In this document: positions 57,322-64,000 of the stretch, one piece after another | How positions within the stretch are numbered: position 1 is the stretch's first letter | Layout of the letters: every line of letters begins with the position of its first letter | From: Acrocarpospora phusangensis | Lineage (GTDB): Bacteria > Actinomycetota > Actinomycetes > Streptosporangiales > Streptosporangiaceae | Assembly: GCF_016862995.1 (NCBI RefSeq) | Contig: NZ_BOOA01000042.1 | Span: 17,497-81,496 of the forward strand | Direction: 5' to 3' | Length of the DNA stretch: 64,000 bases | Position numbers and translations under genes: made by a program | The notes under the pieces: generated by a model | Seen by the model: only the letters and a program-made list of their open reading frames with translations | What the model was told of the DNA's origin: nothing | Database searches by the model: none

Positions 57322-58536
57322 ATGAAATACGACCTGCTGATCAGGGGCGGCCGGGTCCTCGACCCCGGACAGGCGATCGACCGTGTCCTGGACGTGGCGG
57401 TCACCGGCGGGCGCGTCAGCGCGCTGGGCCACGACATCCCCGCCGACCAGGCCCGCCGCGTGATCGACGTCGGCGGCCCCGGCCGGTACCTGGTGCCCGG
57501 CCTCATCGACTTGCACACCCACGTCGCGCACGGGGCCATCACCCCCGGCGTCGGCATGGAGGGCTGCGACCCCGACGCGATCGGCGTCGGCTCCGGAGTG
57601 ACCACGCTGGTGGACGCGGGCTCGGTCGGCGTGGCCAACATCGGGGTCTTCTCCGCCTACATCCAGCCCGGGGCCAGGACCAGGATCGTGCCGTACCTGA
57701 ACATCGGCAGCTACGCCCACACCATGCCCACCATGGTCGACGTCAACAGCATGGACGAGATCGACCGGGAGGCCATCGCCCGGTGCGTCGCGGCCAACCC
57801 CGGCCTCGTCCAGGGCATCAAGCTGCGCCTGGTCGGGCCGCTGGTGCCCGACCGGGGCAAGGAGATCTTCGCCGCGGCCAAGGGCGTGGCCCGCGAGCAC
57901 CAGGTGCCGCTGATGGTGCACATCGGCGACCTGTCCGCGCACCGGCGGCCCGAGCCCGAGCGGCTCACCCCGATCACCCGGTTCGCCGTCGACCAGCTGG
58001 ACCCCGGCGACATCCTCACCCACCTCTGCACGCCCAACCCCGGCGGGGCCGCCGACATGACGGCCGCCCTGAACGAGGCCAGGGAACGCGGCGTGATCCT
58101 GGACGCCGCCCTCGGCCGGGGCAACTTCGGCCACCGCGTGGCCCGCGAGCAGCGCCAGGCGGGACTCGCGCCGGACACCATCAGCAGCGACCTGACGGCG
58201 GCCGGGCAGACCTTCCACTCGCTGCTCGAATGCATGGCCAAGTTCATGGCCGTCGGCTACAGCCTCTCCGACGTCGTGCGCATGACCACGGTGAACGCGG
58301 CCAGGGCGCTCGGCAGGGAGCACGAGCTGGGCGCCATCGCCGTCGGCCGGGAGGCCGACCTCACCGTGCTGGACCTGGTGGAGGGCGACTACGAGTTCAC
58401 CGACACCCTCCAGGAGACCTTCCACGGCGGGTACGGCCTGGCACCCGTGCACACCGTACGGGCGGGGGAGCTGGTGCCGCCGGGCTGGGGCACCCACCCG
58501 TGGGGCTGGCTGCCCGCCACGCGGGGCACGGCATGA
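57322..58536 (+). CDS. Amidohydrolase/deacetylase-family metal-dependent hydrolase
   Basis: The 404-aa TIM-barrel hydrolase begins YDLLIRGGRVLDPGQAID and has the metal motif DLHTHV in VPGLIDLHTHVAHG. The likely carbamylated Lys is in GIKLRLVGP. Further ligands are in VHIGDLSAH and LTHLCTPNP, and the catalytic Asp is in TISSDLTA. This matches the EF_0837/AHA_3915-type amidohydrolases related to dihydroorotase, which hydrolyse cyclic or acetylated amides. GGGAG 7 nt upstream favours the ATG at 57322 over the in-frame ATG at 57310. It follows the CoA-transferase by 24 nt and overlaps the next gene (ATGA). Confidence 0.88.
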   Translation: MKYDLLIRGGRVLDPGQAIDRVLDVAVTGGRVSALGHDIPADQARRVIDVGGPGRYLVPGLIDLHTHVAHGAITPGVGMEGCDPDAIGVGSGVTTLVDAGSVGVANIGVFSAYIQPGARTRIVPYLNIGSYAHTMPTMVDVNSMDEIDREAIARCVAANPGLVQGIKLRLVGPLVPDRGKEIFAAAKGVAREHQVPLMVHIGDLSAHRRPEPERLTPITRFAVDQLDPGDILTHLCTPNPGGAADMTAALNEARERGVILDAALGRGNFGHRVAREQRQAGLAPDTISSDLTAAGQTFHSLLECMAKFMAVGYSLSDVVRMTTVNAARALGREHELGAIAVGREADLTVLDLVEGDYEFTDTLQETFHGGYGLAPVHTVRAGELVPPGWGTHPWGWLPATRGTA

Positions 58537-59552
58537 GCCCGGTCACGCGCGGAGACCGCCACCGCTTCCAGGTCGAGCAGGCCTGGGAGCGGTTACCGGA
58601 GGGCCTGAGCCACGCCGACGTGACCGCCGTGGACGTGGACGCCGACGACCGCGTCTACCTGTTCACCCGCTTCGACCACCAGGTCCTCGTCTACGAGCGC
58701 GACGGCACGTTCGTACGCTCCTGGGGGCTCGGCCTGTTCACCCTGCCACACGGCCTGACGGTCGGCCCCGACGGCTCGGTCTACTGCGTGGACGCGGGCG
58801 ACCACACCGTGCGCAAGTTCACCCCGTACGGCGACCTGCTGCTGACCATCGGCACCCCGGGCGAACCCTCCGACACCGGCTACACCTCCGAGGGCCCGGC
58901 CCGCGTGCACCGGGTGGAGCGCGTCCGCCGCCCCGCCGGCCCGTTCAACCGCTGCACCGACCTGGCCGTCGGCCCGGACGGCGACCTCTACGTCACCGAC
59001 GGGTACGGCAACTGCCGCGTCCACCGCTTCTCCCCCGACGGCGAGCTGAAGCACTCCTGGGGCGAGATCGGCACCGGCCCCGGCCAGTTCCACCTGCCGC
59101 ACTGCCTGGCCGTCACCCCCGACGGCCGGATCCTGGTCGGCGACCGCGAGAACGACCGCATCCAGGTCTTCGACCCCGGCGGCCGGTTCCTCGCGGCCTG
59201 GACGGACGTGCGCCGTCCCTGCGCGCTGACCGTCGCCCCGGACGGCACGGTCTTCGTCGCCGAACTGTGGCGGCCCAAGGGCGCGCGCTCCTTCGCGCAC
59301 GGCGAGACGGGCGAGGACCACCCCGCCAGGCTCTCCGTGCTGGACCGGGAGGGCCGCGTGCTCGAACGGTGGGGGGACTCCAGCCAGGAGCGCGCCGCCC
59401 CCGGCAACTTCATCGCCCCGCACGGCATCGCGCTGGACTCCCGCGGCGACCTGTACGTCGCCGAGGTGGTCCACAGCTTCGCCGTCAGGCCAGGCCTGGT
59501 CCCGCCCTCGTGCGGCGACCACCAACTCCAGAAGTTCAAAGGAATCGCATGA
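58533..59552 (+). CDS. NHL-repeat beta-propeller protein
   Basis: The 339-aa protein is built of NHL repeats of about 45 residues, for example LPHGLTVGPDGSVYCVDAGD, then CTDLAVGPDGDLYVTDGYGN, LPHCLAVTPDGRILVGDREN and PHGIALDSRGDLYVAEV. The arrangement resembles peptidyl-alpha-hydroxyglycine alpha-amidating lyase-like and SMP-30-like propellers. No signal peptide is seen, so it is probably cytoplasmic. It may be a lyase or lactonase in the pathway, but catalytic residues cannot be assigned confidently. The ATG overlaps the amidohydrolase stop (ATGA), and its own stop overlaps the MetE-like start. Confidence 0.86.
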   Translation: MSPVTRGDRHRFQVEQAWERLPEGLSHADVTAVDVDADDRVYLFTRFDHQVLVYERDGTFVRSWGLGLFTLPHGLTVGPDGSVYCVDAGDHTVRKFTPYGDLLLTIGTPGEPSDTGYTSEGPARVHRVERVRRPAGPFNRCTDLAVGPDGDLYVTDGYGNCRVHRFSPDGELKHSWGEIGTGPGQFHLPHCLAVTPDGRILVGDRENDRIQVFDPGGRFLAAWTDVRRPCALTVAPDGTVFVAELWRPKGARSFAHGETGEDHPARLSVLDREGRVLERWGDSSQERAAPGNFIAPHGIALDSRGDLYVAEVVHSFAVRPGLVPPSCGDHQLQKFKGIA

Positions 59553-60748
59553 GGCGCGACAGCCATCGAATTCTCACTACCCACGGGGGCAATCTGCCCC
59601 GCCCGGCGGACCTGGACAGACTGATCGCCGACGGCGCGCGATCGGCCATCGACGAACGGCTCCCGGTCGCGGTGGGCGAGGTCGTGGACCTCCAGATCGC
59701 CTGCGGCCTGGACACCGTCAACGACGGCGAATACGTCAAGGCCGCCAACCTGTCCGGCTACTCCGGCTACATCCACGCCCGGGTGACCGGCTGGGAGACC
59801 CTGCCCATCGACCCCGACGCCCCCCCGAAGCGGGAGTACGTGGCCGCCCGCGACAAGGCCGACTTCCCCGGCATGTACGCCTCCGGCCTCTGGCTGGCGG
59901 GCTCCGGCGGCCCGGTCAGGCCCGGCTTCTCGACACCCGGCGCGGCCCCCAAACCGCCGACCACGGAACGGGTGTGCACCTCGCCCGTCACGTACACCGG
60001 CCAGGACGCCATCGCCGCCGACATCGCCGCCCTGAAGACCGCCCTGGCCGGCAGGGAGGCCGACGGTTTCATCGCGGCGCTCGGCCCGCTCAGCCTGGGC
60101 GCGGGCGCGCGGAACCTCTACTACCCGAGCGAAGACGACTACATGTACGCGGTCGCGGAAGCCCTCCGCGAGGAGTACAAGGCGGTCACCGACGCCGGTC
60201 TGGTCCTGCAGATCGACGAGCCGGAGTTCGCCACCACCTGGCAGTTCCACCCCACCTGGACGATCGAGGAGCTCCGCCGCTACCTCGAATCGGCCGTCGA
60301 GATCATCAATCACAGCATCGCCGGACTGCCCGCCGAGCAGATCCGCATGCACACCTGCTGGGGCAGCGGCCACCGCCCGCACACCCAGGACATCGGCCTG
60401 GAGCACATCGCCGACCTGTTGATCAAGGTCAACACAGGGGCGTACGCGATCGAGGCCGGAAATGTCCGGCACGCGCACGAGTGGCGCGTGTGGGAGGACG
60501 TGAAGCTGCCCGAAGGCAAGATCCTCATCCCTGGCGTGGTCAGCCACGCGACCGACCTGGTCGAGCATCCCCAGCTGGTCGCCGAGCGGCTGGTCAACTA
60601 CGCGAGCGTGGTCGGCCGGGAGAACCTGCACGCCGGCACCGACTGCGGGATCGGCTCCCGGGTCGGCCACGAAGAGATCGTCTGGGCGAAGCTGAGCGCT
60701 CTCGCCGAAGGCGCCGCGATCGCCGCCGAGCGGTTGCGGAATAACTAA
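59549..60748 (+). CDS. MetE-like zinc methyltransferase/CoM-transferase-family protein
   Basis: The 399-aa protein belongs to the short MetE-like family that also contains epoxyalkane:coenzyme M transferases. It begins RILTTHGGNLPRP. The zinc ligands appear in RMHTCWGSGH (His, Cys) and AGTDCGIGSRV (Cys). LVLQIDEPEFATT lines the active site. It differs clearly from the core MetE of the SAM cassette (39221-40306). Members move thiol-bound alkyl or methyl groups, and annotation as methionine synthase is often wrong. Coupling to a catabolic operon argues for thiol-dependent degradation or demethylation of the imported compound. The ATG overlaps the NHL gene stop. Confidence 0.85.
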   Translation: MRRDSHRILTTHGGNLPRPADLDRLIADGARSAIDERLPVAVGEVVDLQIACGLDTVNDGEYVKAANLSGYSGYIHARVTGWETLPIDPDAPPKREYVAARDKADFPGMYASGLWLAGSGGPVRPGFSTPGAAPKPPTTERVCTSPVTYTGQDAIAADIAALKTALAGREADGFIAALGPLSLGAGARNLYYPSEDDYMYAVAEALREEYKAVTDAGLVLQIDEPEFATTWQFHPTWTIEELRRYLESAVEIINHSIAGLPAEQIRMHTCWGSGHRPHTQDIGLEHIADLLIKVNTGAYAIEAGNVRHAHEWRVWEDVKLPEGKILIPGVVSHATDLVEHPQLVAERLVNYASVVGRENLHAGTDCGIGSRVGHEEIVWAKLSALAEGAAIAAERLRNN

Positions 60749-60873
60749 GGCGGCATTCGCCGCCACCGACACATCAGCAGCGGATCCGGGACGAAACGTC
60801 GGGGACCGAGCCGGAGGCACCGCGAGTTCATCGAGCATGTCAACGCTCGACTCTGGAACATGGAGGCAAGGCC

Positions 60874-62427
60874 GTGAAACGAACGTCAGTCAAATCGGCC
60901 AGTGTGATTCTCGCCGTAGGTCTGGTCCTCGCCGGATGCGGCAGCGGGACCGAGACCGGGCCGAGCGCCGGCGGAGGCACGCAGGGCAACGCGGGCGGGT
61001 ACGACCGCGAGGCCGTCCTGAGGTGGGCCGTGCCCGGCATGCCCACCTCCTTCGACCCGCGCAAGTCGGCGCCGCTGGACCCCGTCTTCCTCGACGTCGT
61101 CTACGAGAGCCTGATCAACCGGACCCCGGCCGGGGACATCAAGCCGGGGCTGGCCACCGAATGGCAGCTCGGGGACGAGAACAAGACGATCACCTTCAAG
61201 CTGCGGCAGGGCGTGAAGTTCCACAACGGCGAGGAGTTCAACGCCGAGGCGGTCAAGGCGTCGCTGGAGGCGTACCAGAAGGAGGGGGCGCTGGTCGGCA
61301 GCCTCTCGGGGCTGGACAAGGTCGAGGTGCTCGCGCCCGACCAGGTCAAGCTGACCTTCAAGGAGCCGTCCGGGTACATGATCAACGTGCTGGCGGGGGA
61401 GCCGGGGATCGTGGTCGCGCCCAGCGCGCTCTCCGATCCCGAGCTGACCGGGAAGCCGGTCGGGACCGGGCCCTTCCAGCTGGACACCCTGAGTGAGGGC
61501 AAGGTGTCCTTCAAGCGGTTCGACGGGTACTGGGACGCTCAGCGGACCACCATCGGCGGGATCGAGATGGCGGTCTACTCGGATGAGGCCACCCGGTTGC
61601 GGGCGGTCAAGTCGGGCCAGGCGGACGGCACGTCCATCACGCCCAGCCAGATCAAGGAGTCCGAGGCGTCGGGGCTGACAGTGATCAAGGGTGCGAACAC
61701 CACGTTCAACGGCATCCTGATCAACACCAGCGCCGACAAGCTGACCGACCCGAAGGTCCGCGAGGCCATGCTGTACGCGATCGACCGGGAGTCCATCAGC
61801 AAGAACCTCTATGCGAGCACGTGCACGCCGACCGTGCAGCCGCTTCAGCAGGGGTTCTGGGCGAACGTGCCCGAGCTGAACGACGTCAAGCCGTACTTCG
61901 ACATCGCCAAGGCCAAGCAGTTGCTGGCTGAGGCGGGTTACCCGAACGGCTTCGAGATGCAGCTGGAGGTCGGCCCGAACACGTCCTACCAGACGCTGGC
62001 ACAGGCGCTCCAGGCGCAGCTGCAGCAGGTCGGAATCAAGGTCAGCATCAAGGTGCTGGAGTTCCAGCAGATGGTGAACGCGCGTCGGACCGGCAAGTTC
62101 ACGGCCACCGTCTCGCTGCTTCAGGCGGGGCGGCCCGACCCGAGCCAGTTCGTGGCGGACTTCTACCTGAAGGGTGGGCTCTACAACCCGGGCGGGTTCG
62201 ACCTGGCCGGTGGCGCGGAGCTGCTCGCCCAGGCGCGGGAGAGCGACGACGTCACCCAGCGGGCGGCGCCGATGCAGGAGATCTTCAAGAAGGTGCTGGA
62301 GGTGGGGCCGCCGGTGGTGCCGGTCTGTGGCATCACCTACGTGGCCGCCTTCCGCAAGGGTGTCACCGGCATGGAGGTGCCGGTGACGGGCGACTACGAC
62401 TTCGCCCCCTTGAAGATCGTTTCGTAG
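60874..62427 (+). CDS. ABC transporter solute-binding lipoprotein, DppA/OppA family
   Basis: The 517-aa lipoprotein has a signal with lipobox LVLAGC (Cys22), so the mature protein is anchored outside the membrane. The family-5 binding protein fold follows: PTSFDPRKSAPLDPVFLDVV, ITFKLRQGVKFHNGEEFNAE, VGTGPFQL and VREAMLYAIDRESI. It would deliver substrate to the DppBCDF-like transporter encoded upstream. It starts at a GTG with GGAGG 7 nt away. A 125-nt gap separates it from the coupled operon, so it may also have its own promoter, which is common because binding proteins are needed in excess. Confidence 0.95.
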   Translation: MKRTSVKSASVILAVGLVLAGCGSGTETGPSAGGGTQGNAGGYDREAVLRWAVPGMPTSFDPRKSAPLDPVFLDVVYESLINRTPAGDIKPGLATEWQLGDENKTITFKLRQGVKFHNGEEFNAEAVKASLEAYQKEGALVGSLSGLDKVEVLAPDQVKLTFKEPSGYMINVLAGEPGIVVAPSALSDPELTGKPVGTGPFQLDTLSEGKVSFKRFDGYWDAQRTTIGGIEMAVYSDEATRLRAVKSGQADGTSITPSQIKESEASGLTVIKGANTTFNGILINTSADKLTDPKVREAMLYAIDRESISKNLYASTCTPTVQPLQQGFWANVPELNDVKPYFDIAKAKQLLAEAGYPNGFEMQLEVGPNTSYQTLAQALQAQLQQVGIKVSIKVLEFQQMVNARRTGKFTATVSLLQAGRPDPSQFVADFYLKGGLYNPGGFDLAGGAELLAQARESDDVTQRAAPMQEIFKKVLEVGPPVVPVCGITYVAAFRKGVTGMEVPVTGDYDFAPLKIVS

Positions 62428-62433
62428 TTCACT

Positions 62434-62459
62434 CGGGGGCGTCCTGCGGGGCGCCCCCG
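62434..62459 (+). terminator. Hairpin between binding-protein and SDR genes
   Basis: CGGGGGCG (62434-62441) pairs with CGCCCCCG (62452-62459) around a 10-nt loop, just after the binding-protein stop. It may be a terminator, or an RNA-stabilising stem that keeps binding-protein mRNA abundant while reducing transcription into the SDR gene. Confidence 0.55.
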
Positions 62460-62491
62460 GTTCACACCTATATATAAGGAAGGGGACGACT

Positions 62492-63379
62492 GTGCGGCTC
62501 GATGACAAGGTCGCGATCGTCACCGGGTCCGGACGGGGGCTCGGTCGTGCGTACGCCGAGGCGCTGGCCGCGGCCGGCGCGGGCGTGGTGGTCAACGACA
62601 TCGACGGCGAGGCGGCGGCGGAGGCCGTGGCCGCGATCACCGCGGCGGGTGGCCGGGCCGTCGCCGAAGTGTGCGCGGTGGGTACGGCGGAGTCGGCCGA
62701 TGCGCTGGTGCGGCGGGCGGTCGCCGAGTTCGGGCGGCTGGACGTGATGTGCACCAACGCGGGGGCGCTTCGGGATCGCACGCTGGGCAAGGTCACGGAC
62801 GAGGAGTTCGATCTCGTGGTGGACAGCCATGTGCGGGGGACCTTCACCTGTGCGCGGGCCGCTGCCGCGCGTTTCCGTGAGCAGGGGGATGGTGGGCGTC
62901 TGATCCTGGTGGGCTCGCCCGCGGGGCAGTACGGGAGTTTTGGGCAGACCGCGTATGCGGCGTCCAAGGCGGCGATCATCGCGATGGTTCGGGTTTGGTC
63001 GGTGGAGCTGGCCAAGGGTGGGGTGGCGGTGAACGCGATCGTGCCGATCGCGCTTACCCGAATGGCGGCGACCATTCCCAACCTGACCGAGGTGGTGGCT
63101 CAGGTGGAGGCCGGCGCCCCGGTCCCTGCCGAACTGCGCCGCAAGGGCATCGGCACCGTCCAGGACGTCGCGCCGCTTGTGGTCTATCTGGCCTCTTCGG
63201 AGTCTGCCGGGATCACGGGGCAGTACTTCGGCTTCGGCGGCGACAAGTTCGCCATCTGGGGCCATCCCAAGGAGGAGTTCGTGACCTACCGCGACGGCGG
63301 CTGGACCGCCGACCAACTAGCAGCCGACTTCAAAACCTTCTCCGACCACTTCCAAAGCCACCTACCCCCCGGCCGCTGA
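62492..63379 (+). CDS. Short-chain dehydrogenase/reductase, HSD17B4-like
   Basis: The 295-aa SDR has cofactor motif VTGSGRGLGRAYAEAL, VVVNDIDG after strand 2 (Asp, NAD preference), NAG in CTNAGALRD, catalytic Ser in LVGSPAGQYG and YAASK with Tyr and Lys. Sequence style and the extended C-terminus resemble 3-hydroxyacyl-CoA dehydrogenases of the HSD17B4 type, which fits a CoA-thioester pathway begun by the CoA-transferase. It starts at a GTG with a long purine tract upstream and is followed by a strong terminator. It closes the catabolic gene group. Confidence 0.9.
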   Translation: MRLDDKVAIVTGSGRGLGRAYAEALAAAGAGVVVNDIDGEAAAEAVAAITAAGGRAVAEVCAVGTAESADALVRRAVAEFGRLDVMCTNAGALRDRTLGKVTDEEFDLVVDSHVRGTFTCARAAAARFREQGDGGRLILVGSPAGQYGSFGQTAYAASKAAIIAMVRVWSVELAKGGVAVNAIVPIALTRMAATIPNLTEVVAQVEAGAPVPAELRRKGIGTVQDVAPLVVYLASSESAGITGQYFGFGGDKFAIWGHPKEEFVTYRDGGWTADQLAADFKTFSDHFQSHLPPGR

Positions 63380-63385
63380 ACACCA

Positions 63386-63414
63386 GGCTCCGCCGGCCCA
63401 CTACCGGCGGAGCC
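63386..63414 (+). terminator. Terminator-like hairpin after the SDR gene
   Basis: A perfect 11-bp GC stem (63386-63396 with 63404-63414) and a 7-nt loop lie 6 nt after the SDR stop codon, closing the catabolic gene group. Confidence 0.85.
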
Positions 63415-63503
63415 CGGCCTACGGGCCTTGGGGGATCCGGATCTGGCGGCCTCCGGTAAGGGCGCTGGTCTGGCATCTTGCTGGGCTTGCGCTGAGAGAT
63501 CCG

Positions 63504-63938
63504 ATGGAAGACTCGTCTGTGGCGGACAATAGGCTGATGAGCTGGGTCGCCAACATGATGGTGTCGATTGATCCGGATGATCGTTCGAACGTGGAGGCGT
63601 TGAGCGAGTGGCTGCGTACCGAAGCTCCGCTGCGGGACAAGCCGGGGCGAGGCTGCGGCTTTCTCCGCGAGATCACCGGCCAGGACACGGTCTGGGGTGG
63701 ATGGAAGTACCCCGAGTGCGATGTGTGGGCCGGGGCGCTCAACCATGCCAGCCTGAGGGCAGTCCTTGATCACATTGCGCGGATGCCCTGGCGGTGCCCG
63801 AACGCGCTCCAGGTCTTCGTAATGGATCAAGAGGAGTTCTTCTTCAGGGTGTTGATGTTGAGGGACGGTGAGCTGCGACAGTACGCACCGGTCACGCCCG
63901 GCGAAGAAGATCCGGACTTCTGCCCCGATGACCTTTGA
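63504..63938 (+). CDS. Hypothetical protein, 144 aa
   Basis: The family is not recognised. The protein is acidic and cytoplasmic in character, with LMSWVANMMVSIDPDDRSNV, TVWGGWKYPECDVWAGALNH and VFVMDQEEFFFRVLMLRDGE. Small single-domain acidic proteins with Trp-rich strands are often immunity-type proteins in actinobacteria, but no toxin gene is visible before the window ends. GAGAGA lies 5 nt before the ATG at 63504. It follows the SDR terminator, so it is a separate unit. GC is lower than in the preceding operon. Confidence 0.68.
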   Translation: MEDSSVADNRLMSWVANMMVSIDPDDRSNVEALSEWLRTEAPLRDKPGRGCGFLREITGQDTVWGGWKYPECDVWAGALNHASLRAVLDHIARMPWRCPNALQVFVMDQEEFFFRVLMLRDGELRQYAPVTPGEEDPDFCPDDL

Positions 63939-64000
63939 AACATTGCCGCGGGATCACGGTGGGTCTGGCGGAGTCCATGCGGGCAACGCTCCTGCCGGAA

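Noticed and set aside
55638..58532. Open frame running into the NHL-repeat gene from upstream
   Set aside because: It is a shadow of the CoA-transferase and amidohydrolase genes; NHL homology begins at the ATG at 58533, which overlaps the previous stop.
60886..63081. Minus-strand 731-codon frame across the binding-protein and SDR genes
   Set aside because: Antisense shadow; both plus-strand genes have full family motifs.

Overview
The window is high-GC, densely packed actinobacterial chromosome. EspR-like, PadR, PucR and MAB_1171c-type genes, a mycobacterial-type adenosine kinase, many GTG and TTG starts and TANNNT-ATG leaderless starts all point to Actinomycetota. A filamentous genus of the Streptosporangiaceae type is my best guess, but no 16S or other marker is present. 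I see no tRNA, rRNA, CRISPR array, transposase or integrase.

Layout. (1) 1-2392: the end of a LolD-type ABC ATPase and its FtsX-like permease. (2) 2463-4591: an EspR-like regulator convergent with an ImmA-type metallopeptidase and a MAB_1171c-type membrane protein. (3) 4646-6196: a gamma-glutamyltransferase. (4) 6352-22118: a seven-gene, tightly packed operon of very large, mostly unrecognised proteins. It contains a Tgl-like cysteine enzyme, a 1101-aa DUF6603-like beta-rich protein, an Ala-rich coiled coil and four large uncharacterised proteins. Two of these carry in-frame DNA tandem repeats in their linkers. The operon ends in a strong hairpin and is the best candidate here for an undescribed system. 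(5) 22171-25800: a secreted four-repeat protein, an anchored protein with two FtsX-extracellular-domain-like units, a low-molecular-weight phosphatase and a secreted alpha/beta hydrolase. (6) 26235-30650: a 1471-aa multidomain secreted GH95 fucosidase. (7) 30756-35113: a small unknown gene, a flavin oxidoreductase, an SDR, a PadR-regulated membrane protein and an AhpD-like protein.

(8) 35205-43263 (minus strand): a nearly overlapping one-carbon/SAM cassette. Its order is MetV-like, metF, an unassigned methyltransferase, core MetE, metK, purU, adenosine kinase, folD. Together these regenerate methyl groups, make SAM and remove adenosine. SAH hydrolase is absent, and the target of the embedded methyltransferase is unknown. 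(9) 43495-48317: a large P-loop NTPase with a long alpha-helical repeat tail (STAND-like) and a convergent unknown gene.

(10) 48517-63379: an extradiol-dioxygenase-like protein lacking two of three metal ligands, a PucR regulator, then a translationally coupled operon. That operon holds a dipeptide-type ABC transporter (two permeases, two ATPases), a fused double CoA-transferase, an amidohydrolase, an NHL-repeat protein and a MetE-like protein. A solute-binding lipoprotein and an SDR follow. The whole reads as uptake and catabolism of an unidentified substrate under PucR control. (11) 63504-63938: a small unknown gene.
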